Origin: Planctomycetota bacterium
Lineage (GTDB): Bacteria > Planctomycetota > UBA1135 > GCA-002686595
Direction: 5' to 3'
NCBI GenBank assembly: GCA_016714045.1
Contig: JADJNY010000009.1
Location: 221,840 to 285,839, forward strand
Length of the DNA: 64,000 nt
Below the pieces are notes generated by a model. The model made no database searches and was not told the origin of the DNA. It saw only the letters and a list, made by a program, of their open reading frames with translations. Made by a program: the position numbers and the translations under genes. Shown here in pieces: positions 26,874 to 33,749 of the stretch (position 1 is its first letter; the number at the start of each line of letters is the position of its first letter).

Positions 26874-27110
26874 ATGGGCTCGTCCAAGGCGCTCCAGACC
26901 AAGCGCTACCGCGCGTTCCTCGCCCGCCTCCGGCAGGCCAGGGAAGAGGCCGGGCTGACGCAGGAGCAGGTGGCGGCGCGGATGGGCCGACCGCAGACCT
27001 GGGTGTCGAAGTGCGAACTCGGCGAGCGGCGGGTCGACTTCGTTGAGCTCGAGGACTGGGCGGCGGCGTGCGGGAAGGTGATCGGGTACTTCGCCACGCG
27101 GAGGCCGTGA
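26874..27110 (+). CDS. XRE-family helix-turn-helix regulator
   Basis: 78 residues from ATG 26874. The helix-turn-helix is LRQAREEAGLTQEQVAARMG with recognition helix QTWVSKCELG and the RRVDFVELEDWAAACG tail typical of XRE proteins. It is divergent from the RAMA-like gene across the operator at 26827-26858, resembling the controller proteins of restriction systems that delay endonuclease expression. That function is inferred from layout. Confidence 0.85.
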   Translation: MGSSKALQTKRYRAFLARLRQAREEAGLTQEQVAARMGRPQTWVSKCELGERRVDFVELEDWAAACGKVIGYFATRRP

Positions 27111-27164
27111 GTTCTTGTGAGGTGGTCCCGTCCCCCGACGGCACGCTCGGATCACTGATTGGAG

Positions 27165-28115
27165 CTACGCAGGCACGAGCACGTCGTCGCGAGCAAACTC
27201 GGCCAGCGGTCGATTGTCCCGCGACAGTTTCACCTCCACCTCAAACATCCGCTCCGCGGCATCCACCTGCTTCGGCGTCATTCCGATGGTGGTTCCAAGA
27301 ACTCGTTTCTTCGGCAGCGGCAAGTCACGTTCGTGGTTGAACATCGCGCCGGGAGTCCCGGGCGGATAGTGATTGCTGATCCGCAAACGGCGAACATTAT
27401 CCGCGTGAAACCCAAAGCCAAGGAATGCGACGACTTCGGCTTTGCCAAGAATGAAGTGTCGTGAGTTGCGGAATGCTGGATGCTCGTCTGATTCGGCATC
27501 GCTGATGATCCGGATTCCCTTGGCCACCTCCGTGAGTTGTGGTGCGTTCGGAACCTCCCCGAACGGCAGGTCACCCAACCAGCCGTGAACATGGATGATC
27601 CCGAGGCTCGAGACGATGCTCCGTGCCTCCTGCTCTTTCAACCCGAAGTCGGCAATCAGTCGCGTCCGGAAGAACCACTCAAGAGATCGGTCGTAGTTGA
27701 AGGTCACCACAAGCAGGCGGTCTGGCCGAAAGTGCTCCGGCTTGTTGCCGTAGGACCGGAACAGCTCGCCGTACCAGCACGGCCCTCTGTCCTTTGAAAC
27801 AGGCCGAACCTGCCGGCGAAACACATCTCGCTCTTCTGCCGCGATCTGCAGAGTGATGCACTTGCGCCCAAGGTCAACAAACTCCCGTGCGCGGTCAAGG
27901 AAGGCATCGATCGACGCCTGAGGCGACGTATCCAGTCGTGATGCCAGTGTGTCCATCTCTGACTTAGTGTGCCCGCTGGCGGAGAGCGTCTCCCTGAACC
28001 ACTCGTCCTTACGGAGATTCTCGACGATGCGGTCCTTCAGTTCGGATCCAAGCGAGAACCCGTAGGGGTAGCTAGCTCCGGCGCCGAGCACGATGGCTGT
28101 GTGGTGTTTGAGCAC
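27165..28115 (-). CDS. SIR2-like domain protein, putative NAD-consuming defence effector
   Basis: 316 residues from GTG 28115. The SIR2 fold landmarks are present: the nucleotide loop AIVLGAGASYPYG, the NYD motif in VVTFNYDRSLEW and the catalytic His in IIHVHGWLGDLP, with a late FLGFGFHADN strand. Such stand-alone SIR2 domains in bacterial defence islands degrade NAD+ during infection (as in Thoeris or DSR systems). No second domain or partner with a TIR or Argonaute is seen nearby. The gene ends convergently with the XRE gene. Confidence 0.85.
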   Translation of the reverse strand: MLKHHTAIVLGAGASYPYGFSLGSELKDRIVENLRKDEWFRETLSASGHTKSEMDTLASRLDTSPQASIDAFLDRAREFVDLGRKCITLQIAAEERDVFRRQVRPVSKDRGPCWYGELFRSYGNKPEHFRPDRLLVVTFNYDRSLEWFFRTRLIADFGLKEQEARSIVSSLGIIHVHGWLGDLPFGEVPNAPQLTEVAKGIRIISDAESDEHPAFRNSRHFILGKAEVVAFLGFGFHADNVRRLRISNHYPPGTPGAMFNHERDLPLPKKRVLGTTIGMTPKQVDAAERMFEVEVKLSRDNRPLAEFARDDVLVPA

Positions 28116-28196
28116 GCGGAAGTGAGGTTGGGGTCGTGGATGGCAGCCGGCTCGTCGGGGGCGGCAGGTAGCATTGCACGTCGCCCCCGCGTGGTC

Positions 28197-28679
28197 CTAC
28201 ATCCCGAAGTACTGCATCCCCCGCCGCTCGCCCTTCGTCTTCACCTTGCGCTCGTCGATGAGCCTGTGCATGACGGGCCGCATCGTGGTCGTGTCCGTCC
28301 CGAGCGCGGCCGCGATGTGCTCGCCTCGCGCGCCCGGGTTCGCGGTCACATAAGCCAGCACGGCTGCCGCATCGACGCTCGCCGACGGGCGCGCCCGGGG
28401 GATCAGAACCCCGTTCGTCGCCTTCGCCGTGACGCCGTTCAGCGAGAGGCACGCCCCCAGCGCCGTCCGGCTCTCGACCAGCACCGCCTTCGTGGCCGTG
28501 TCCTGGATCGTCGAGAGCGCCTTGTCGATCGATCGCGCCGCCGCGCTGATGTGCCGCAGCGACGGGTCCTTCTTCACCTTCTTCGCCTCAGCACGCGCCT
28601 TGAGCTGCGCGATCTGGGCTTCGAGGGCGGCGATCCGATCCTCCTCGGATCGCCGCGTGCGTGTCGTGGGCTCGGCCAT
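28197..28679 (-). CDS. Coiled-coil plus winged-helix small protein
   Basis: 160 residues from ATG 28679. The N-terminal 90 residues form a coiled coil (EDRIAALEAQIAQLKARAEA) and a helical segment that is similar to the protein at 31345. The C-terminal 55 residues (YVTANPGARGEHIAAALGTD to GERRGMQYFG) are a winged helix closely similar to that of the neighbour at 28711. It lacks catalytic motifs and probably binds DNA. The gene is 31 bp downstream of that neighbour and likely co-transcribed. Confidence 0.72.
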   Translation of the reverse strand: MAEPTTRTRRSEEDRIAALEAQIAQLKARAEAKKVKKDPSLRHISAAARSIDKALSTIQDTATKAVLVESRTALGACLSLNGVTAKATNGVLIPRARPSASVDAAAVLAYVTANPGARGEHIAAALGTDTTTMRPVMHRLIDERKVKTKGERRGMQYFGM

Positions 28680-28710
28680 GGGGACTCCTCGCTTTGCCAT
28701 CGGGTGGCGC

Positions 28711-29193
28711 TCAGCGCGCCTTCGCGAGCTTCTTGCCGCCGCGCGCAGAGCTCTTCGCCGAAGAGGCGGGGGCCACCGGAGCCTTCGTCGCGCCACCTGC
28801 CGGGTAGTACGTCATCCCGCGCCGCTGGCCCTTGGTCGAGATCGCCTTCGCCGCGATCAGCTTCAGCATCGGAAGGCGCATCGTCTTCACGTCGGTCTTC
28901 AGCGCCGCCGCGATCTGCTCCCCGCGTGCTCCGGGATTCGCCTTCACGTACTCGACGAGGTCGTTCGTCATCGTCTCCATCTGCTCGGAGCTGCGCTTGC
29001 CGCCGCCCGCGGGACGACGAGCCGCGCGCGCACCTGCGGGACGGCCGGGGCCACGACGAACAGGCGCTGCTGTCGTGGCGTTTCCACCGAGGGCTGCGAC
29101 CATCTGCTCGAGCGTCGTGCGCCGGATCAGCGTCGTGAGCTGCGTGGTGAACGAATCGACGAGGGCCTGGAGTTCGCCATTGGAGTTCGACAT
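28711..29193 (-). CDS. Winged-helix small protein, paralogue of the next gene
   Basis: 160 residues from ATG 29193 (MSNSNGELQALVDSF). The C-terminal half (YVKANPGARGEQIAAALKTD to GQRRGMTYYP) repeats the winged helix of the 28197 gene. The middle is Ala/Arg/Gly-rich (RRGPGRPAGARAARRPAGGG), which looks like an AT-hook-style basic linker. A Lys-rich tail ends the protein. It is probably a DNA-binding protein of histone-like or regulatory type; the family is not recognised. The 258 bp upstream to the FG-GAP gene hold no gene. Confidence 0.72.
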   Translation of the reverse strand: MSNSNGELQALVDSFTTQLTTLIRRTTLEQMVAALGGNATTAAPVRRGPGRPAGARAARRPAGGGKRSSEQMETMTNDLVEYVKANPGARGEQIAAALKTDVKTMRLPMLKLIAAKAISTKGQRRGMTYYPAGGATKAPVAPASSAKSSARGGKKLAKAR

Positions 29194-29451
29194 GAGCAAT
29201 GCCTTCTGTTGAGGGGTGCTGGGATTGCCCCGACCAGAGATTGGGTCGGACGGCAAGGGGACCGAGAGAGGTCTGCCAGCGAGAGACACTCTACTACGGT
29301 GCATCCACTCGAATGCTATTCATTCTTCGGCGAAACCTGTTTGTCACCCCACCCTGGACTGATCCGAACCACTTCTATCCCTTCCTTGGGACGGTGTTCG
29401 ATAGACCACTAGGACTGAGTTCCTGCGTCCAGACGAGCGCGTTCTGCCCTA

Positions 29452-31077
29452 TTAGGGACAGACGACAAACGACAGCGCGTTCGTGAGGCCGATGTTGTTT
29501 GGGGGAGAGTACCCCGGATCACGGCTCCAGTACTGCGCGTAGAGGGTCGTTCCAGGCGCGATCCCCCGCAGAGCGACGTATGCGCGCGTGAAGGGGAACG
29601 CGTACTGCCCACTGCAGTCGATCGCTCCCGAGTTGCCCCCTGCGTTCTGCGCGGGAGTTCTGAAGATCGGGCTGTCGATGCAGCGGGTTCCACCAGCGAA
29701 TGGAATCGCAGTCGAGTTCAGCGCCCAGAGCATGAAGCCGTTTTGGTTGTTGCGCACGTTCGTGGCGCGTACGACGAAGTCGTCGGCTCCCACGGAGAGG
29801 CTCAGCACGCCTGCGGACGAGATGGAGGGCATGCAACCCAGCGAGTTCAGCTTCGCAGTGCAGTACGTCGACGGCACGGGGCAGCCAGATAGGTAGACAT
29901 CGATCAGCGTTCCCGACGGCCAAGCCACGACCACGTCGGCCAGGCCATCGTGGTTCAAGTCTCCGGCGGTGGAAACGGCATGCGTTCCCGTGGGGCCGAC
30001 GTCGTAGGTGTAGAGCACACCTCCATTCGCGCCCGAGTACACGCGTGCGCCAGTGCTCGTCGCCACGATGATGTCTGCGTGCCCATCGCCGTTCACATCC
30101 CCGGCCCCACTGGTGCTCTCGTAACTCCAAGGCCCTGCCGCGAATCGGTGGAGCTCGGTGCCTGTCGCCCCCGAGTAGACAAGCGCGTTGGACTCGCCGG
30201 CACAAACGAAGTCTGAAACCCCGTCCAGGTCGACATCACCCGCGTGGCCTGCCGATCGGCCGATGCACCCCGCCGTCCCGTTCAGGAAGTAGAGGATCAG
30301 GCCGTCGGCTCCAGAGTAGACGCGGACGCTGCCGCAGCCGCCGGCGTAGTGACTGGCCGGCGTGCCCACGAGCACGTCATCGAGCCCATCGAGGTTCACG
30401 TCTCCGATCCCCGCCACCGTGAACCCGAACTGATCGCTGTTGTTGTTCCCGTAGAGCGTGTGGATCACCGACCCGTCCGTCCCGGAGTAGATCCGCGCGT
30501 ACCCAGCCGCATCCCCGTTGTAGTTGAGCCCGTAGGGCGCCCCGATGATCACGTCGGGAATGCCGTCGCCATTCACATCGCCCGCGCTCGCGACGGAATG
30601 GCCGAACCACTCGATGCCGTTCGCCATTCCTCCGGTCCCCGCGAAGGTGCGCAGGAGCGTGCCGTCGAGCCCCGAATAGAGGTACGCTCGGCCTCGACCG
30701 CACTGCGGCGTGTCACTCCACAGTGGTGCCCCGATGAGAAGGTCGGCGTGGCCGTCTTGGTTCACGTCCCCAGCAGCCGCCACGGACCAACCGAACGCGT
30801 CTCCCATCCCCGAGGTGCTCTGGAGTGTGAAGAGCACAGCCCCCGTGCGGCCTGAGAGGACGCGGACGAAGCCGTACGTCGGCGGCCCGCACCACAGTTG
30901 ATCACCCGTCTCGCCAACCACGAGGTCGTCGATCCCATCGGCGTCGACGTCTCCGGCGTCACATACTCGACTGCCCGTTTCGGAGAGCCGATAGAGCCGC
31001 GTCTGCGCCGACACCTGGGGCGCGAGCGAAGCGACGAAGCTGGAGACTGTCGCGGCGAGGGCGAAGCGAAGAATCAT
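29452..31077 (-). CDS. Secreted FG-GAP (integrin-like) repeat protein
   Basis: 541 residues from ATG 31077, with GGAG upstream. A signal peptide (MILRFALAATVSSFVAS) ends near VSAQ. About seven FG-GAP blades follow, each with a calcium-binding DxDxDGxxD loop such as AGDVNQDGHADLLIGAP and ASAGDVNGDGIPDVIIGAP, alternating with a YSGxDG strand. They build a beta-propeller. The last 150 residues form a Cys-rich domain that begins TYCTAKLNSLGCMP and ends NALSFVVCP, a module I associate with planctomycete surface proteins. It should be extracellular. Its place inside an island with defence genes is unusual. Confidence 0.88.
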   Translation of the reverse strand: MILRFALAATVSSFVASLAPQVSAQTRLYRLSETGSRVCDAGDVDADGIDDLVVGETGDQLWCGPPTYGFVRVLSGRTGAVLFTLQSTSGMGDAFGWSVAAAGDVNQDGHADLLIGAPLWSDTPQCGRGRAYLYSGLDGTLLRTFAGTGGMANGIEWFGHSVASAGDVNGDGIPDVIIGAPYGLNYNGDAAGYARIYSGTDGSVIHTLYGNNNSDQFGFTVAGIGDVNLDGLDDVLVGTPASHYAGGCGSVRVYSGADGLILYFLNGTAGCIGRSAGHAGDVDLDGVSDFVCAGESNALVYSGATGTELHRFAAGPWSYESTSGAGDVNGDGHADIIVATSTGARVYSGANGGVLYTYDVGPTGTHAVSTAGDLNHDGLADVVVAWPSGTLIDVYLSGCPVPSTYCTAKLNSLGCMPSISSAGVLSLSVGADDFVVRATNVRNNQNGFMLWALNSTAIPFAGGTRCIDSPIFRTPAQNAGGNSGAIDCSGQYAFPFTRAYVALRGIAPGTTLYAQYWSRDPGYSPPNNIGLTNALSFVVCP

Positions 31078-31344
31078 GTCGGTGCTCCTGCGGAGGGGAG
31101 TTGATCCGCGTGAGCATCCTGCTCTTGGGCAGACGCGGTCGCCAGTCGAGGCATGAGCTTCCCTCGCTGTGGGAGTAGGGATCACCCGCACCGCCGCCTC
31201 TAGGGACGGCGGCCGGCCAGGACACCCTGCTCGTCAGGGGGATGCTCGACAGGCGCACTGAAGGGCTCCGCCGGAAGCCGCGCAGCCGCGGCATCCGCGC
31301 GAGCGGACACCGCGGCCGCATGAGACCGCCCGACTCGATCGTGG

Positions 31345-31692
31345 CTACGCCTTCGCCGCCTCCCGCTTCGCGCGCGCTCCACCCTTCCGCGGCGCGCTCG
31401 CCGACTCCGTCGACGGCTCCAGGCGCTTCGCCTTGAGCACCACGCCCGTCGTCGCGACCACCGCCGCGATGGCCGAGCGTGCCCCCAGGAGCGCCTCCTT
31501 CATCTCCGGGTCGGTCGCCACCGCCACGCCCTTGTCGAGCGCGCGCACCGCGACGATCGCCTGCTTCACGGTCGGGTTCGCCCTCGCCCGCTTGCGCTCG
31601 GCGCGTGCCTCGATGCTCGCGATCTTCGCCTGCAGGTCGGCGACCTGCTGTTCGGGGCTGCGGTGGGGTTTGCGTTCGTTCGTAACGGTCAT
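31345..31692 (-). CDS. Coiled-coil protein sharing the N-terminal module of the 28197 gene
   Basis: 115 residues from ATG 31692. The stretch QQVADLQAKIASIEARAERK and the following helical part up to VVATTGVVLKAKR are clearly similar in pattern to residues 15-90 of the protein at 28197, but the winged helix is missing and a basic Lys/Arg tail takes its place. It lies 29 bp downstream of the recombinase stop on the same strand. Function is unknown; it may be a DNA-binding or partner protein of that family. Confidence 0.62.
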   Translation of the reverse strand: MTVTNERKPHRSPEQQVADLQAKIASIEARAERKRARANPTVKQAIVAVRALDKGVAVATDPEMKEALLGARSAIAAVVATTGVVLKAKRLEPSTESASAPRKGGARAKREAAKA

Positions 31693-31721
31693 TGGTCACT
31701 GTCCTTTCTGCCTGCCACCGA

Positions 31722-32939
31722 TCACGCCGTCTGCGCGGCGTCCCGACCGATGGTGTTTCGTGCGTGCGACGCGATGCCCTCGACGGCGCCGCGCAGGTCT
31801 TCGACGTCCAAGTGCGCGTAGACTCGCGCCGTGAGCTTCGGATCCGAATGCCCGAGGATCCGCTGCGCCTGGATCAGCGGCGCTCCGGTGCGCGCGAGCC
31901 GACTCGCGAGCGTGTGCCGCAGCGCGTGGATGTCGACCTTGCGCCCCTGCGCGTCGACACGGTCGATGCCTGCGGCTTCGAGGATCCGGTCGAAGGCGCG
32001 CATCAGGTTGTTCGAGGGGCCGCACCAGGCACACCCGCGGGGCGTGAGGTAGACGCGGTCCTCGGGACGCAGCGGACGACCGAGCGCGTGGACGTGCTCG
32101 GCGCGGAGTTGGCGCAGCTCGCCAACGAGCCCGGCGAGGATCGGGACCTTGCGCGAGCGCCCCGCCTTCGTGTGCTCGGCCCGCAGGAGCAACACGCCTC
32201 GGTCGAGGTCGACGTCGCTCCACGCCACGCGCGTGAGCTCGCCGTAGCGCGCGCCCGTCTCGAGGAGCGAGCGCCACAAGGGGTACTGGCGCACGCGCGG
32301 GCGACCCCGCAACGTCCCGTCCTCCTCGATGCGCCGGTCGTCCTCGCGCGCGGCGACGAGAAAGGCCTCGATCTCGGGCTCGGAGAGCGCGCGGCGTCGG
32401 CAGCGCGCCGTCGCCTCGTTCTCCTTCAGGCGCGGCAACTTCGCGACCGGGTTCGTGGCGACGAGCTCGAGCTTCACGCACCACGCAAGACAGGCGCGCA
32501 GGCGGTCGAGATCGAGGTTCGCGGTGCGGACCGAGACGCCGGCCGCAAGCCGCCGCGCGCGGTACTCGATCAGCATGAGCGGCTTGAGCTCCCCCACGCG
32601 CTCGATGGGAAGCGCGGCGAGCGTGGCTTCGAGCCCACGGCGGACGAGCACGACGTGCCGCGCGCAGGCGCGCGTGCCGAGGTCGGCGAGGTAGGTCGCC
32701 ACGAGTTCGGCGAGCGGGCGGTCCTGGGCTCCGTGGACTTCGAGCCCGAGGAGTTCGCGATCGCGGCGATGGAGCAGCTCGCGCGCCATCGTCTCGGCGA
32801 TGCGCTTGTCCGTGGAGAGCGACACGCGCCGCCGCTTCCCGGATCCGTCGGTGTAGGTGAAGCGGTACTGGGCGGGTGTGCTCCCGCGCTGCACGCGTTC
32901 GAGCTTTCCCTGTCCGAGGCAGCGGCCGAGGCGGTTCAC
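31722..32939 (-). CDS. Tyrosine recombinase (phage-type integrase)
   Basis: 405 residues from GTG 32939, chosen because this GTG overlaps the stop of the preceding small gene (GTGA) and has a GGAG site. A longer in-frame start at 33032 exists but the added part looks like shadow sequence. The C-terminal catalytic domain has Arg in LETGARYGELTRVAW, Lys in HTKAGRSRKVPI, HALRH and Arg in HTLASRLAR, LGHSDPKLTARVYAH with the Tyr nucleophile at VYAH. The N-terminal part has an Arm-like and core-binding region. It should integrate or excise an element; which att site it uses is not shown by position. Confidence 0.93.
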   Translation of the reverse strand: MNRLGRCLGQGKLERVQRGSTPAQYRFTYTDGSGKRRRVSLSTDKRIAETMARELLHRRDRELLGLEVHGAQDRPLAELVATYLADLGTRACARHVVLVRRGLEATLAALPIERVGELKPLMLIEYRARRLAAGVSVRTANLDLDRLRACLAWCVKLELVATNPVAKLPRLKENEATARCRRRALSEPEIEAFLVAAREDDRRIEEDGTLRGRPRVRQYPLWRSLLETGARYGELTRVAWSDVDLDRGVLLLRAEHTKAGRSRKVPILAGLVGELRQLRAEHVHALGRPLRPEDRVYLTPRGCAWCGPSNNLMRAFDRILEAAGIDRVDAQGRKVDIHALRHTLASRLARTGAPLIQAQRILGHSDPKLTARVYAHLDVEDLRGAVEGIASHARNTIGRDAAQTA

Positions 32940-33124
32940 CGGAGAGCTCCGTTCGTGTTCGTCGTCGAGTCGTGCATGGGTCGTGCTCCGAGGTCGAGAG
33001 CTCGGCGTTCTCGCGCGCGGCTTTCTTCCCACGACTCGATGACTCGCTCGACTTGGTCGAGGAGCGCAAGCTCACTCTCGGCGAGGATCCGAGCTTTCGA
33101 CGAGGTCGGCGCGAGGATCGTCAC
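32936..33124 (-). CDS. 62-residue protein between excisionase-like gene and integrase
   Basis: GTG at 33124 overlaps the stop of the excisionase-like gene (GTGA) and the stop overlaps the integrase GTG (GTGA). The protein (VTILAPTSSKARILAESELA onward) is mostly helical with an acidic/basic stretch LLDQVERVIESWEESRARER. No family is recognised. The coupled position suggests a small regulator of recombination directionality, but this is inference. Confidence 0.6.
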   Translation of the reverse strand: MTILAPTSSKARILAESELALLDQVERVIESWEESRARERRALDLGARPMHDSTTNTNGALR

Positions 33125-33477
33125 GCAGGCCTCCGGCGTTCGAGCCACTCGTCGAACTCGGCGGCGCGCCAGCGGAGTCGGTTCCCGACCTTGATCGGAC
33201 GCAGGAGCTGGCCCAGGCGCGCCCAGCGGCGCACGGTGCGCGCGTCGCACGCGAGGCGATCGGCGACCTCGTGCGTGGTCAAGAGCCGCGAGGCGGGCGC
33301 CGTGGCGCGAGGGGTGGGCGTCGTGGGCGGAGGCGTGACCGTCGCGGGGTCGGCCGTCGCGGCGGAGGCCACCACGCTCGGAGCGATGGGCCGCGCGCGC
33401 AGCTCCTCGAGGATCGCCTCGAGCAGCTCGATCTGGCGCTCCTCGACGGCGCGCTGGCGGGCGAGGGTGCGGGGCAT
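33121..33477 (-). CDS. Excisionase-like helix-turn-helix domain protein
   Basis: 118 residues from ATG 33477. The C-terminal 50 residues (LLTTHEVADRLACDARTVRR) are a MerR/excisionase-type winged helix-turn-helix that ends GNRLRWRAAEFDEWLERRR, the usual DNA-binding domain family 17 pattern. The N-terminal part is a helix (ERQIELLEAILEELRAR) and a Pro/Thr linker. It would direct excision by the integrase two genes downstream. Its start codon overlaps the stop of the SpoVG-like gene by one base. Confidence 0.82.
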   Translation of the reverse strand: MPRTLARQRAVEERQIELLEAILEELRARPIAPSVVASAATADPATVTPPPTTPTPRATAPASRLLTTHEVADRLACDARTVRRWARLGQLLRPIKVGNRLRWRAAEFDEWLERRRPA

Positions 33478-33749
33478 CAGCGCACCTCCCCGCGAGAGCG
33501 CAGGGCGCGCAGGATCTCGCGCTCGAGGAACGCGCGCGCACCCTCGTCGCGGGGACGAACCACCCGGCGCGAGGTCCCGCGGCGGTGCGGCTCCGGCCAC
33601 GAGACCACGATCGTTCCCCGGAGCGTGCGGCGGATCGCGAACCCGTCGATCACGACTGCGTCGCCCAGGACGAGCCGGACGAAGCCGAGCAGGCCGGTCG
33701 AGCGCAGACCCGGAGGTGCGGGGTGGAACCTGATGTCGCTGACGATCAC
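33477..33749 (-). CDS. SpoVG-like protein
   Basis: 90 residues from GTG 33749. The N terminus VSDIRFHPA and the strands LLGFVRLVLGDAVVIDGFAI, RGTIVVSWPE and RVVRPRDEGARAFLEREIL align in order with SpoVG, a small RNA/DNA-binding protein. SpoVG relatives are frequent in phages and integrative elements. Start overlaps the primase stop (GTGA). The function here is probably regulatory. Confidence 0.7.
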   Translation of the reverse strand: MIVSDIRFHPAPPGLRSTGLLGFVRLVLGDAVVIDGFAIRRTLRGTIVVSWPEPHRRGTSRRVVRPRDEGARAFLEREILRALRSRGEVR

